Assembly: GCF_029213205.1 (NCBI RefSeq)
Contig: NZ_JARGNH010000001.1
Span: forward strand, 62,001-126,000
Source of the DNA: Pseudooceanicola sp.
GTDB taxonomy: Bacteria > Pseudomonadota > Alphaproteobacteria > Rhodobacterales > Rhodobacteraceae
Direction: 5' to 3'
DNA: 64,000 nucleotides
In this document: positions 27,252 through 35,942 of the stretch, piece after piece
How positions within the stretch are numbered: position 1 is the first letter of the stretch
Layout: every line of letters begins with the position of its first letter
Position numbers and translations under genes: made by a program
Notes under the pieces: generated by a model
The model's database searches: none
The model's input: the letters and a program-made list of their open reading frames with translations, nothing else
What the model was told of the DNA's origin: nothing

Positions 27252-27655
27252 GCGATTTCCATTGGAATGGCCGAGGACGTGGCGCGCGCCAACAGCTTGC
27301 CCTCAGCGTTGAACAATTCGGCCTCGAGAAAGGCAATGGTGCGGCCCTTGCGGATCACCCGGCCACGGGCGATCACCCGGCCCGGATGCATGGGGCGCAT
27401 ATAGCTGATATTGATATCCAGCGAGGCGGCGATGCAGCGCCCGCCGGTCAGCGACATCAGCGCCGGGCCCATGGTGTCGTCGAGCATCGCGGCAACGATA
27501 CCGCCCTGCACATCGCCGCGCACATTGGTCATCTCGTCGGTCGGATGAAAGGCGATTTCGATATCCCCGGTTTCGGGGTCCTCTGAAATCAGCTCCCAGC
27601 CGAGGAATTCGGCAATCGGCGGCGGCGGGAAGCGATCAAAGACGCTGTCAGTCAT
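27248..27655 (-). CDS. PaaI-type hotdog thioesterase (second of three)
   Basis: A 135-residue thioesterase closely related to its downstream neighbour: MTNVRGDVQGGIVAAMLDDT, LDINISYMRPMHPGRVIARG and RKGRTIAFLEAELFNAEGK align with the same segments there. This points to a tandem duplication. The ATG at 27655 before TDSVFDRFPPPPIAEFLGWE is chosen; upstream in-frame residues are not conserved. It lies one base from the stop of the first thioesterase. Confidence 0.88.
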   Translation of the reverse strand: MTDSVFDRFPPPPIAEFLGWELISEDPETGDIEIAFHPTDEMTNVRGDVQGGIVAAMLDDTMGPALMSLTGGRCIAASLDINISYMRPMHPGRVIARGRVIRKGRTIAFLEAELFNAEGKLLARATSSAIPMEIA

Positions 27656-27656
27656 T

Positions 27657-28133
27657 TCAGGAGTCCTTGGGCAGGTTGAACACCATGCAGGTGGTGGTCC
27701 CGGTGGCGTAAAGCCGGTCATCCTCGATGCCGCGAATTTCGCCCGAGGCGATGCCGGTGGACCGGCCGACATGTTGGGTGGTGCCGATGGCGCGCACCGG
27801 CGTGCCGGGCAGGATCGGGCGGATGATATTGACCTTGAATTCCAAGGTGGTGGAAGCTTGCCCGGCCTGCATCATGGTCGACACCGCGCTGGCCATGCAG
27901 CTGTCAAGAAAGGTGCCGACCCAGCCGCCATGCATGCCGCCACTGCCGGCATTGCGCAGCTCTTCGCGCGGGGTCGAGATCAGCGTGGCCCGGCCTGGTT
28001 CCGCCGTTTCCAGCTGAAAGCCCAGCACCTTCCAGATGCCCGGCCCACTGCGGCGCCCGGCAATGGTTTCATGCTGGCGTTCAAGGCCGCTCATCCCCTT
28101 TGCGGCAGCGGCAAGGGTTTTGACTTGATTCAT
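27657..28133 (-). CDS. PaaI-type hotdog thioesterase (first of three)
   Basis: A 158-residue hotdog thioesterase, more distant from the other two. The core motif is GSGGMHGGWVGTFLDSCMAS with His in place of the Asp region of its neighbours, followed by TTLEFKVNIIRPILPGTPVR and HVGRSTGIASGEIRGIEDD. GAAAGGAGATCC sits before the ATG at 28133, which decides the start over an in-frame TTG upstream that would include the ribosome site. It heads a three-gene operon. Confidence 0.87.
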   Translation of the reverse strand: MNQVKTLAAAAKGMSGLERQHETIAGRRSGPGIWKVLGFQLETAEPGRATLISTPREELRNAGSGGMHGGWVGTFLDSCMASAVSTMMQAGQASTTLEFKVNIIRPILPGTPVRAIGTTQHVGRSTGIASGEIRGIEDDRLYATGTTTCMVFNLPKDS

Positions 28134-28184
28134 TCCGGATCTCCTTTCCGGCAACCTAGGAACCGGTTCCGGCGAGGTCCAGAC

Positions 28185-29060
28185 TCAGGCCACGTTTTCC
28201 AGACGCATGTCAGGGGTGATGCCCAGGGCATGACAGACATCACGGGTCAGCTCGGGTTTGTTCATCGTGTAGAAATGCAGGCTGTCGACGCCTTCGTCGA
28301 TCAAAGTCGTGCACATTTCGCTGCACAGCGCGGTGGCTAGCAGATCCTCGCGCCCGTCGCGGATCGCCTTGTCAAACGCCTCGTCCAGCCAGACCGGCAC
28401 CGCGGTGCCGCAGCGTTCGGCAAAACGACGCACGCCCTTCCAGTTCTCGATCGGCAGGATGCCGGGCACGATTGGCGCGGTGATCCCGGCCTTGGCACAG
28501 GCATCGCGGAAGCGCAGGAAATGTTCCGGCTCAAAGAAGAACTGGGTCAGCGCCTCGGCGGCACCGGCGTCGATCTTGCGTTTCAGCCAGTCGACATCGG
28601 CCTTGGCATTGGCGGCCTCGGGATGTTTTTCCGGATAGGCGCCCACCCGGATGGTGAATTTGCCGGTGGCGGACAGCGCCGCGATCAGTTCGACCGAATT
28701 GGCGAATCCGCCGGGATGCACGGCAAAGGCGCCGGCGCCCTTGGGGGGGTCACCACGCAGCGCCACCAGCTCGGTGACCCCGGCGGCGGCAAAGCCATCG
28801 GCGATCTCCATCGTCTCTTCACGGGTGGCGTTGACGCAGGTCAGATGGGCCGCGACATTCAGCCCGGAATGACCATGCAGCGTCGCCACCGCGTCACGGG
28901 TCAGGTCCCGCGTGGTGCCGCCGGCGCCATAAGTCACGGAAACGAAACGCGGTTTCAGCGGCGACAGCACCTGAACCGTGTCCCAGAGCCGGAACGACGC
29001 GGCCAGGCTTTGCGGCGGAAAGAATTCGAATGATACGGCGGGCACGGTCATCTTGGGCAT
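28185..29060 (-). CDS. metF: 5,10-methylenetetrahydrofolate reductase
   Basis: Reduces methylene-THF to methyl-THF for methionine synthesis, with FAD. It has 291 residues, normal for the bacterial form. Motifs: VSFEFFPPQ near residue 9 with the catalytic Glu, SVTYGAGGTTRDLT, AAHLTCVNATREE, ELVALRGDPPKG, and late HFYTMNKPELTRDV. It is divergent from a MetR-like LysR regulator, the classical arrangement, with paired inverted repeats between them. Confidence 0.95.
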   Translation of the reverse strand: MPKMTVPAVSFEFFPPQSLAASFRLWDTVQVLSPLKPRFVSVTYGAGGTTRDLTRDAVATLHGHSGLNVAAHLTCVNATREETMEIADGFAAAGVTELVALRGDPPKGAGAFAVHPGGFANSVELIAALSATGKFTIRVGAYPEKHPEAANAKADVDWLKRKIDAGAAEALTQFFFEPEHFLRFRDACAKAGITAPIVPGILPIENWKGVRRFAERCGTAVPVWLDEAFDKAIRDGREDLLATALCSEMCTTLIDEGVDSLHFYTMNKPELTRDVCHALGITPDMRLENVA

Positions 29061-29095
29061 CCTTTGGTTGCCGTCTTGTCGCAGATTGGATGATG

Positions 29096-29130
29096 TGAGA
29101 CAACTTCAAGATTCTCATCCTGAACATGAG
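29096..29130. promoter_or_regulatory. Putative LysR (MetR) operator between metF and metR
   Basis: Overlapping inverted repeats: TGAGA-N12-TCTCA (29096-29117) and CTCAT-N7-ATGAG (29114-29130). They share a central arm and lie in the 83-bp space between the divergent metF and metR starts. LysR regulators usually bind such interrupted dyads. The assignment to MetR is inferred from position. Confidence 0.5.
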
Positions 29131-29143
29131 GCGGGTTCAGATC

Positions 29144-30049
29144 ATGCATATCGAACTGCGGCATCTGCGCACTGTGCGGGCGATCCACGAGGCCGGAGGC
29201 ATGGCCCGCGCCGCCGACAGGCTGCATATCACCCAGTCGGCTTTGAGCCATCAAATCAAGGGCCTGGAGGATCAGACCGGGGTCGAATTGTTCGTGCGCC
29301 GCTCAAAACCCCTGCGCCTGTCGGCGGCAGGCGAGCGGTTCCTGCGCACTGCCGAACGGGTGCTGCCGGAAATCGACGCGCTGCAGGAGGAATTCGAAGG
29401 GCTGCGCGACGGCAGTGCCGGACGGTTGCATATCGCCATCGAATGCCATGCCTGTTTCGACTGGCTGTTGCCGGTGCTGGAGAAATTCCGCCGCGCCTGG
29501 TCGGATGTCGATGTCGATATCCGCCCCGGCCTGGCATTTACCGCGATGGATGCGTTGCAGCGCGAGGCGGTGGACCTGGTGGTGTCCTCGGACCCGGAAG
29601 AGGTGCCGGGCATCACCTTTGCGCCGCTGTTTGACTATTCGCCGGTCTTTGTCGCCGCCGCCAGCCATCCGCTGGCCGCCAAGGCCTTTGTCACGCCTGA
29701 GGATTTTCGTGGCGAGACGTTGCTGACCTATCCGGTCGACCGCACCCGGCTCGACGTGTTCTCGATGCTGCTGGAACCGGCCGGGGTGGAACCGGCGGCG
29801 GTGCGCCAGGTTGAGCTGACCGAGATGATCCTGCTGCTGGTCGCCTCGGGGCGTGGGGTGGCGGTGCTGCCCGATTGGGTGTTGCGCGAGGTCAAGTATC
29901 ACAGCGATTACGTCACCCGCCCGATCACTGAGGCCGGGCTGACCCGGCGAATGTTCGCGGCGGTGCGCGCCGATGATCTGGACAAACCCTATATGGCGCA
30001 TGTGATCCGCCTGGCCCGCACCGAAGCGGTGAAGCTGCAGCGGGCCTGA
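29144..30049 (+). CDS. metR: MetR-like LysR family regulator
   Basis: A 301-residue LysR regulator. The N-terminal winged helix has ELRHLRTVRAIHEAGGMARA and ADRLHITQSALSHQIKGLED. The effector domain includes LHIAIECHACFDWLLPVLEK, EAVDLVVSSDPEEVPGITFA and ASGRGVAVLPDWVL, features of MetR, which senses homocysteine. It lies opposite metF. The ATG at 29144 gives MHIELRHL, the usual LysR start; the in-frame start at 29126 would add six residues and overlap the operator dyad. Confidence 0.88.
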   Translation: MHIELRHLRTVRAIHEAGGMARAADRLHITQSALSHQIKGLEDQTGVELFVRRSKPLRLSAAGERFLRTAERVLPEIDALQEEFEGLRDGSAGRLHIAIECHACFDWLLPVLEKFRRAWSDVDVDIRPGLAFTAMDALQREAVDLVVSSDPEEVPGITFAPLFDYSPVFVAAASHPLAAKAFVTPEDFRGETLLTYPVDRTRLDVFSMLLEPAGVEPAAVRQVELTEMILLLVASGRGVAVLPDWVLREVKYHSDYVTRPITEAGLTRRMFAAVRADDLDKPYMAHVIRLARTEAVKLQRA

Positions 30050-30077
30050 GAGTGCTGAGGCTGGGATAGCCCGAAGT

Positions 30078-30180
30078 CGGGGGGCAGAGGGGGGGGGGGG
30101 GGGCCCCCCCCCCGGGGGGGCCCCCCCCCCCACCGCCTGCGGCGCCCCCCCCCCCGAGGATATTTCTGACCAGAGGAAGC
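30078..30180 (+). repeat. Dispersed intergenic stem-loop element, copy D, with long G and C runs
   Basis: This copy has runs of G and C more than ten bases long, then a short CGCC-TGC-GGCG stem, a C-run, and the tail GAGGATATTTCTGACCAGAG followed by GAAG. The tail matches copies A and B. The homopolymers can form very stable structures and are also prone to assembly or base-calling error. Confidence 0.65.
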
Positions 30181-30302
30181 GGGGGAGGAAAGGCGACAAT
30201 CGCCGGGTGGAACATGTTCGATTACCAGAGACGCAGGAGGGCGGGCCTTGGCAAGGGGCGGGGGGCGGTCTATACGCGCGGCTCGACCGACAGGAGTCTC
30301 CC

Positions 30303-31091
30303 ATGCCCGGCAGTGCCAATCTGAACATCATGCTCAAGGCCGCCCGCAAGGCCGGCCGGTCGCTTTCCAAGGATTTCCGCGAGGTCGAGAACCTGCAGAT
30401 CTCGATGAAGGGGCCGGGCGATTTCGTCAGCCGCGCCGATATCTCGGCGCAGGCGATCCTGAAGGAAGAGCTGCTCGGCGCCCGTCCGACCTATGGCTGG
30501 CTGGCCGAAGAAGAGGCCGAGATCGAGGGCCAGGACCCGACCCGGCGCTGGATCGTCGATCCGCTGGACGGCACCACCAATTTCCTGCACGGGTTGCCGC
30601 ATTGGGCGGTGTCGATCGCGCTGGAACATAAAGGTCAGATCGTTTCCGGGGTGATCTATGACCCGGTCAAGGACGAGATGTATTTCGCCGAAAAAGGCGG
30701 TGGCGCCTTCATGAACGATCAGCGGATCCGGGTCTCGGGCCGGGCGCAGATGATCGAGGCGGTGTTCGCCACCGGCCTGCCCTTTGCCGGGCGCACCGAT
30801 CTGCCTGCGGTGTTGCAGGACCTGGCCCGGATCAGCCCGGTCTGTGCCGGGGTGCGGCGCTGGGGCGCTGCGGCGCTCGACCTCGCCTATGTCGCGGCGG
30901 GGCGCTATGAGGGGTTCTGGGAGCGGCGGCTACACGCCTGGGACATCGCCGCCGGGGTGATCATCCTGCGCGAGGCCGGCGGGTTCATCGAACCGCTCGA
31001 TCCGACTGGTGACCTGCTGGCCGATGGCGAGGTGCTCTGCGGCAATTCCAACTTGTTCGAGAATTTCGCCAAGATCATCCGCAACACCTGA
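30303..31091 (+). CDS. suhB: Inositol monophosphatase family protein (SuhB-like)
   Basis: A 262-residue Mg-dependent sugar phosphatase. Metal sites: the Glu pair in GWLAEEEAEIEG and RWIVDPLDGTTNFLHGLPHW near residues 82-101; the C-terminal metal Asp is in HAWDIAAGVIILREAGG. The start MPGSANLNIMLKAARKAG is typical for alphaproteobacterial SuhB. It hydrolyses inositol-1-phosphate or similar esters; E. coli SuhB also joins rRNA antitermination complexes, whether this one does is unknown. CAGGAG lies 7 bases before the ATG. Confidence 0.92.
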   Translation: MPGSANLNIMLKAARKAGRSLSKDFREVENLQISMKGPGDFVSRADISAQAILKEELLGARPTYGWLAEEEAEIEGQDPTRRWIVDPLDGTTNFLHGLPHWAVSIALEHKGQIVSGVIYDPVKDEMYFAEKGGGAFMNDQRIRVSGRAQMIEAVFATGLPFAGRTDLPAVLQDLARISPVCAGVRRWGAAALDLAYVAAGRYEGFWERRLHAWDIAAGVIILREAGGFIEPLDPTGDLLADGEVLCGNSNLFENFAKIIRNT

Positions 31092-31138
31092 TCGGCAGCA
31101 CCAGATCGGCGACAACTGAATGGCACCGCGCGCGGCGC

Positions 31139-33166
31139 TCAGCGCCACAGATGCGCGCGGCTGGCCAGCAGCCCCTGCGCCTTGCTCAGCAGCCGATTGG
31201 CCAGTCCGGGGCGCGCCACCTTGCCGCTGGCAAGCCGGTCGACCACCAGTTCGACCGGGCAGGGCAGGCCGCTGACCGGGTCACGGTAGCGCGGATAATC
31301 GATCAGCGTGGCATGGGCGAGCCCGGCCAGTGACACCCGCGCCCGGCGCCGTGGCGGCACATCGCCAAGGTCGCGGGTCAGCCCCCAACCGGCATAGAAG
31401 GGCGCGCCGGTGGTCACCACCCGCTTGCCGCGCAGCAGCGCCTCAAACCCGATCAGCGAGGTCATCGTCCAGACCTCGTCGATCTGGTCCAGCAGCGCGG
31501 CGGGATCGGTGCCGGTCAGCACCGCATCGGCCAACCCCTGAAGCGACTCGGGATCGACGGCGCCGGGGCGCAGCCCGGCCTCGACATCGGGGTGCGGCTT
31601 GAACAGGATCACCGCGTCGGGATTGGCCTGACGGGCCGCGCGGAGCAGGGCGAGGTTGCTGGCCACCGCCCCCGCGCCCCGGCGGATCGAGGCATCGTCC
31701 TCGACCTGGCCGGGGACCAGCACCCGGCGGCCGATGGGCAGATCGGGCAGCGCCCCGCCGAGGTTGTATTTCGACAGGCCCAACCCGACCAGCCGGTCGA
31801 TCAGCGCTTCGGCCCGCGCCTGTTGTTCGGGGCGCAGCCTGGCGCGTTGGGCGATCAGCCGCTCAAGCCGACTTTCGCCGCTCGGATCATAGTAAATCCC
31901 GAGGTCGTCGAGCACCAGCGACAGCGGCGGCACCAAACGCGCGCCGAGCCCGCGTGAGCGCAGGAACCCGTCCTCGACCCGCACGAACCGCCCGACCTCA
32001 GCGGCCCTGCTGGCCCAGCACATCCAGCGCCGTGGCGGCGCCGGGCGGTCGGCGAAACGCACCCGCTGCTGGCGCCCAAAGAAGGCCTGCAGCACCGGGC
32101 GTTTCCACAGCCGCATGCCGGAGGCGACCCAGCCCAGATGATCGTCGCGCCAGGCGCGCGCCTCGGCGGCGAGTTGTTCAACCGCGTCCTCGAACCGGCA
32201 CAGCCGGTCGCGGGCCGGGTCATACCAGACCGGGAATTCCAGCATCACCCCGGCGAACAGCTGGGCCCGGGTCAGCTTGCGCCTGCGTCGAGGGAAGTCT
32301 TGCGGATGGCGGTCATCGCTGAGTCCCCATCCGGCATAGAAGGGCCGTCCAAACACCACCGGGCGGTGCCCGGCCAGGATCGCCTCGAAGCCGAATTGCG
32401 AGGACACCACATAGACGGCGACCGCCCCCTCCATCAGCGCCCAGGGCGAGACCGGATCGCTGAACAGGCTGACCCGGCCATTGACATCGGTGGCATCGAA
32501 ATAGCCGCCGCGCAGCCCGGATTGGGTTTCGGGATGGGTCTTGACGATGATTCGTGCGGCGGGAAAATCCTCCTGCGCCCAATACAGCATTTCGCGGAAT
32601 GTGTTGCGATCGGCGCCGCCAAAGCGGACCGAGGCATCGCCATGGGTCTGGTCGATGACCAGCACATAGCCCGGGTCGGGCAGGGCGGCATCAGGGTCAA
32701 AGGCGTTGTATTTGCTCAGATGCGCCTCGCGCATCCGGGCAATGCCGCCGCGGGCGCGGTTCAGCAGGGTGGTGTCATCGAACGGATGGCTGGCCAGCAG
32801 GGTTTCCAGATCGGACGGCGCAGAAGCATCGAAATGCACGCCGCTGTGGTCGATCATCAGACCGATTGGCGGTTCTCCGGCGCGGCCTGGGAACAGCGAG
32901 CGCAGAAAGGCGTCCTCGATCCGCACCAGCGCGGCGCCGCTGTGTTCCGCCACCGCCTCGCCGCGCGCCGCATAGGGGGAACGGCCCCAGACCGCGATCT
33001 CGTCACCGGCACCGGGGCGACCGAGGCGCAGGCGATACCCGGCCAAATGCAGGATCCGGCGCAGCCGTCGCTGCCGCAGAAAGCCCGCGTTGAAAAAATA
33101 AAGCCGCCGGGGGGTGTCCCCTCCGGCGGCTTGGGTCCGTGTCTCGGAGCTCACGTCAGAGGCCAC
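31139..33166 (-). CDS. kpsC: KpsC-like capsule polysaccharide (Kdo linker) transferase
   Basis: A 675-residue cytosolic protein with two copies of the capsule-synthesis domain. Half 1 (about 35-330) carries EDAFLRSLFPG, IIVKTHPETQSG and VVSSQFGFEAILAGHRPVVF; half 2 (about 355-640) repeats VEDGFLRSRGLG, ILFKPHPDVEAG and TSLIGFEALLRGKRVV. This tandem layout is that of KpsC/LipA, which adds the beta-Kdo linker to lysophosphatidylglycerol for ABC-exported capsules. The first residues overlap the 3' end of the export-lipoprotein gene by 11 bases. It is last of the kps genes here. Confidence 0.9.
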   Translation of the reverse strand: MASDVSSETRTQAAGGDTPRRLYFFNAGFLRQRRLRRILHLAGYRLRLGRPGAGDEIAVWGRSPYAARGEAVAEHSGAALVRIEDAFLRSLFPGRAGEPPIGLMIDHSGVHFDASAPSDLETLLASHPFDDTTLLNRARGGIARMREAHLSKYNAFDPDAALPDPGYVLVIDQTHGDASVRFGGADRNTFREMLYWAQEDFPAARIIVKTHPETQSGLRGGYFDATDVNGRVSLFSDPVSPWALMEGAVAVYVVSSQFGFEAILAGHRPVVFGRPFYAGWGLSDDRHPQDFPRRRRKLTRAQLFAGVMLEFPVWYDPARDRLCRFEDAVEQLAAEARAWRDDHLGWVASGMRLWKRPVLQAFFGRQQRVRFADRPAPPRRWMCWASRAAEVGRFVRVEDGFLRSRGLGARLVPPLSLVLDDLGIYYDPSGESRLERLIAQRARLRPEQQARAEALIDRLVGLGLSKYNLGGALPDLPIGRRVLVPGQVEDDASIRRGAGAVASNLALLRAARQANPDAVILFKPHPDVEAGLRPGAVDPESLQGLADAVLTGTDPAALLDQIDEVWTMTSLIGFEALLRGKRVVTTGAPFYAGWGLTRDLGDVPPRRRARVSLAGLAHATLIDYPRYRDPVSGLPCPVELVVDRLASGKVARPGLANRLLSKAQGLLASRAHLWR

Positions 33167-34304
33167 CGATCCCGGTTGCCGCAGTGTTGAGCGTGTTGAC
33201 CGCGCTCAGCGATCCGGTCAGGGCCGAGATGGTCTTGCTCCACTGGGTGAAGGGCGCTTCGGTGACATAGAGCGTGTCGCCGTCGCGGATGACAAAGTCG
33301 CGGGCCATGAACATGCCATTGGGCTTGGTCAGGTCGAGCACATAAACCATCCGCTGGGCACCGATCAGATCGGTGCGTCCCAGAACCTTGTTGGAAATCT
33401 CGGCATCCTCGTTGCGGAACACGAACACCCCGGTCGGGTCAGAGGTGTTGGTCAGCAAACCGCCAACCTGGGCGATGGCCTCAAGCCCGGACAGGGTCTG
33501 GGTTTCGAACTTGACCCGGGATTGCGATCCGGTGGCCCCGAGCGCGGTGAAGGACCGGGTGTCCTCTTCGATCAGGATGCGGTCGCCACCACGCAGGGCG
33601 ATGTCGAATTTCGGGTTCTCGAACAGATCCTGGAACCAGACCGTCGAGCGATGGCTGCCACGAATCACGGTGATCTTGGCAATCTCCGGCGCAATGGTGA
33701 TGCCGCCAGCCCGGGCGATCATTGCCGAAAGTGTCCGGGTCGGGCGTTCGATGGCATAGACACCTTGCCCGCCGATCGAGCCGACCAGCGACACCGTCGA
33801 TCCGTCACCGGCGATGCGGCGCACCTGGACTTGCGGATCCGGGGTCTGTTCCTTGAGCTTGTTGGTGATGATCCGGCGCACCGCATCCGGCGTGTTGCCC
33901 GCGGCGCGGATCCGTCCGGCATAGGGCACAAAGATAAAGCCTGCGCCGTCCACCTGCACCTCTTCGAGGATGGTGGCATTGGTGCCTTCACCGGCCAGCA
34001 ACCCGTCATCGACGTTTTCCCAGACCGTCAGGCCCAATGTGTCGCCGGGGCGGATGGTGTCCGATCCGATCTGACCGGCATTGATGAAACCCTCGGAAAA
34101 GCCAAGGGCGGGGACGACAGCAGTCGAGCGCGTCACCCGGTCATTCACTGCAACAACAAAGGCATCGCCCTCACGTTGCACGGATCCGGCGAAAATCTCG
34201 CTCTTGCTTGGTCCGACTCGGGGCAACAGGGTGCAGCCCCCAATGCCAACGATGACGGCCAATAGGGCGACGGATCTCGCCCAGCGGTTTGCCTGGAATT
34301 TCAC
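33156..34304 (-). CDS. Wza/KpsD-type polysaccharide export lipoprotein
   Basis: An outer-membrane polysaccharide exporter of 382 residues. The signal peptide ends in a lipobox (VIVGIGGC, Cys near residue 24). The poly-export domain follows with IRPGDTLGLTVWENVD, EVQVDGAGFIFVPYAGRIRA and two SLBB-like repeats (VSLVGSIGGQGVYAIERPTR; later LSGLEAIAQVGGLLTNTSDP). The C-terminus ends in the conserved FVIRDGDTLYVTEAP. It sits between kpsS and kpsC and should form the outer-membrane channel for the capsule. Confidence 0.9.
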   Translation of the reverse strand: MKFQANRWARSVALLAVIVGIGGCTLLPRVGPSKSEIFAGSVQREGDAFVVAVNDRVTRSTAVVPALGFSEGFINAGQIGSDTIRPGDTLGLTVWENVDDGLLAGEGTNATILEEVQVDGAGFIFVPYAGRIRAAGNTPDAVRRIITNKLKEQTPDPQVQVRRIAGDGSTVSLVGSIGGQGVYAIERPTRTLSAMIARAGGITIAPEIAKITVIRGSHRSTVWFQDLFENPKFDIALRGGDRILIEEDTRSFTALGATGSQSRVKFETQTLSGLEAIAQVGGLLTNTSDPTGVFVFRNEDAEISNKVLGRTDLIGAQRMVYVLDLTKPNGMFMARDFVIRDGDTLYVTEAPFTQWSKTISALTGSLSAVNTLNTAATGIGGL

Positions 34305-34397
34305 TGCCCGGTCTCCTCGACCTATTATTCTGCCTCAACTTTTTTTGCCAAGGTATCGGAATCGAGCGAGAAAAGCCAGCAGCGCGTGTGCGACGGC

Positions 34398-35690
34398 TCA
34401 GGTGATGGCGCGCAACTGTTGCCGCGGCGCCGCGGTGCCGGATTTTAACGCGTCATAGGGATCTTCGCGGGCCAGCATCATGTCGACCACAGTGCGCAGC
34501 AACTGCCGGCGGGCGCGCGCGGAATAGAATCCGCCCGCCACCTGGCTGGTTTCCAGCAAATAGCGGCGATAATCCTGATAGGCGCGCCGGTCCGGGCGAC
34601 CGGCCCCGGCAAAAAACTCTGGCAGCGGCTGGGTCGAAACGAACTCAGGCTTGGCATAGACCGCCTTGCCGAAGACCTTGAGCGGAATTCCGCGAAACAG
34701 CACCTGCTGCGCGGCGGTGGAATTGACCGTCACCGCGCTGCGGGCATCGTCCAGCAATTGCGCCAGCTTGCCGCCACGCACATAATGCACCCGGCCCTTC
34801 AGGCCATAGGCGCTGGTCAGGCGGCGGATTTCGCGGCGCATTGGCACCCGTCCATCTTCTAGCGGATGCGCCTTGAACACCAGGTGATGATGGCGCGGCG
34901 CGCCTTCGGCAAAGCCCTTGATCACCAGCTCCAGGAAATCCGGCATCGTGGTGAACGGCGAATGTTTCTGGAATGAACTGTCGTGTTCAAGCTGCAGCAG
35001 CGCCAGATGATAGGGAAAGCCGCTATGGCGGATGCGAAAGCTGGCCGCCCAGCGTTCGGCGGCCTGAAACGGCATCAACAGCAGGCGGCGCAGGTAAAGC
35101 TGGAATTCCTTGGTCACCGGGATCGACCGGTGCGGGGTGAAATTGCGGTACGCGCCATTCCGGAACATCACGAACCAATGATAGAGCGCGCCGTAAAAGA
35201 TATGGTGGCGCATATCGCCCCAGCGCGCCGGTGGCAGCGCGGTGTCCATATCGGAATTTTCCAGCGCGTGACGCATTTCCGGCACCGACATATCCATCAG
35301 CCGCGAATGGCCGTTGGCGCCGTCGCGTTCATAGGTCACCCAATAGGGCCGCATGTAGCCTTCTTCGAACACATGCACCTTGAGGCCAAGGACGCGGGCA
35401 CGGCTGACGGCCTCGGCATGGATGGCGCGGGTATCACCATAGAGCACGATGTCGGTAATGGATTTATCGGCCACCAGGGTTTCGAAGCGGTCCGGCCAGT
35501 CCGCGACCGCGCCGCGATAGGGGATATAACTGTCTGGATCGAACCAGAACGCCCGGTCCCCGGCATTGAAGCCGACGCGCCAGACCTCGGCCCCCGCCAG
35601 GCGCAGCATCCGCCCAAGCCGGTGAAAGAACGGCCCATGCGGCCCCTGCAGAAACAGGAAAACGCGGTTATCTCCGGTGATCGCAGTCAT
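34398..35690 (-). CDS. kpsS: KpsS-like capsule polysaccharide transferase
   Basis: A 430-residue cytosolic protein of the KpsS/LipB group, which adds the first Kdo to the lipid acceptor. Opening motif: RVFLFLQGPHGPFFHRLGRM, then VYGDTRAIHAEAV-type segment (LYGDTRAIHAEAVSRA) and HVFEEGYMRPYWVTYE. The late HHHLVFKAHPLEDGR and VTVNSTAAQQVLFRGIPLKV are the nucleotide-sugar-site motifs shared with KpsC. It is first of the kpsS-wza-kpsC series, and starts 252 bp from ribE, divergently. Confidence 0.9.
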   Translation of the reverse strand: MTAITGDNRVFLFLQGPHGPFFHRLGRMLRLAGAEVWRVGFNAGDRAFWFDPDSYIPYRGAVADWPDRFETLVADKSITDIVLYGDTRAIHAEAVSRARVLGLKVHVFEEGYMRPYWVTYERDGANGHSRLMDMSVPEMRHALENSDMDTALPPARWGDMRHHIFYGALYHWFVMFRNGAYRNFTPHRSIPVTKEFQLYLRRLLLMPFQAAERWAASFRIRHSGFPYHLALLQLEHDSSFQKHSPFTTMPDFLELVIKGFAEGAPRHHHLVFKAHPLEDGRVPMRREIRRLTSAYGLKGRVHYVRGGKLAQLLDDARSAVTVNSTAAQQVLFRGIPLKVFGKAVYAKPEFVSTQPLPEFFAGAGRPDRRAYQDYRRYLLETSQVAGGFYSARARRQLLRTVVDMMLAREDPYDALKSGTAAPRQQLRAIT

Positions 35691-35942
35691 GGGGATGTCG
35701 TTACCTTATTGCCTTTCCTGAGTAGTAGCCGCCCGCAACGGCGAAATTGTGACCGTATTGGGAATAATCTCGACCGTCGCTCGGGGCCGTCGCCCTCGGC
35801 CATCTCTCGCGCGGTCGCCTTCGGGCAGGATACCGCCATCGGCGGGGCCGGTCGCCGTGACATCTGGTGCCAGGCAGAGGGCCAAGCATCTTGCCCTGCG
35901 CCGCTGCCAGAGTTAGGTCAGTATCGGCAAGGAGAAATCATC

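Noticed and set aside
29061-29143. SAM riboswitch in front of metF
   Set aside because: The 83-bp leader is too short and shows only LysR-type dyads.
29925-30215. Minus-strand open frame with Gly/Pro runs
   Set aside because: Its apparent protein is made by the G/C homopolymers of repeat copy D and overlaps metR.
35691-35942. FMN riboswitch before ribE, or JUMPstart/ops element before kpsS
   Set aside because: I looked for the conserved RFN segments and for GGCGGTAGCG-type ops. Only a loose GGGCGGCTAC resemblance was found on the kpsS side, not enough to support either.
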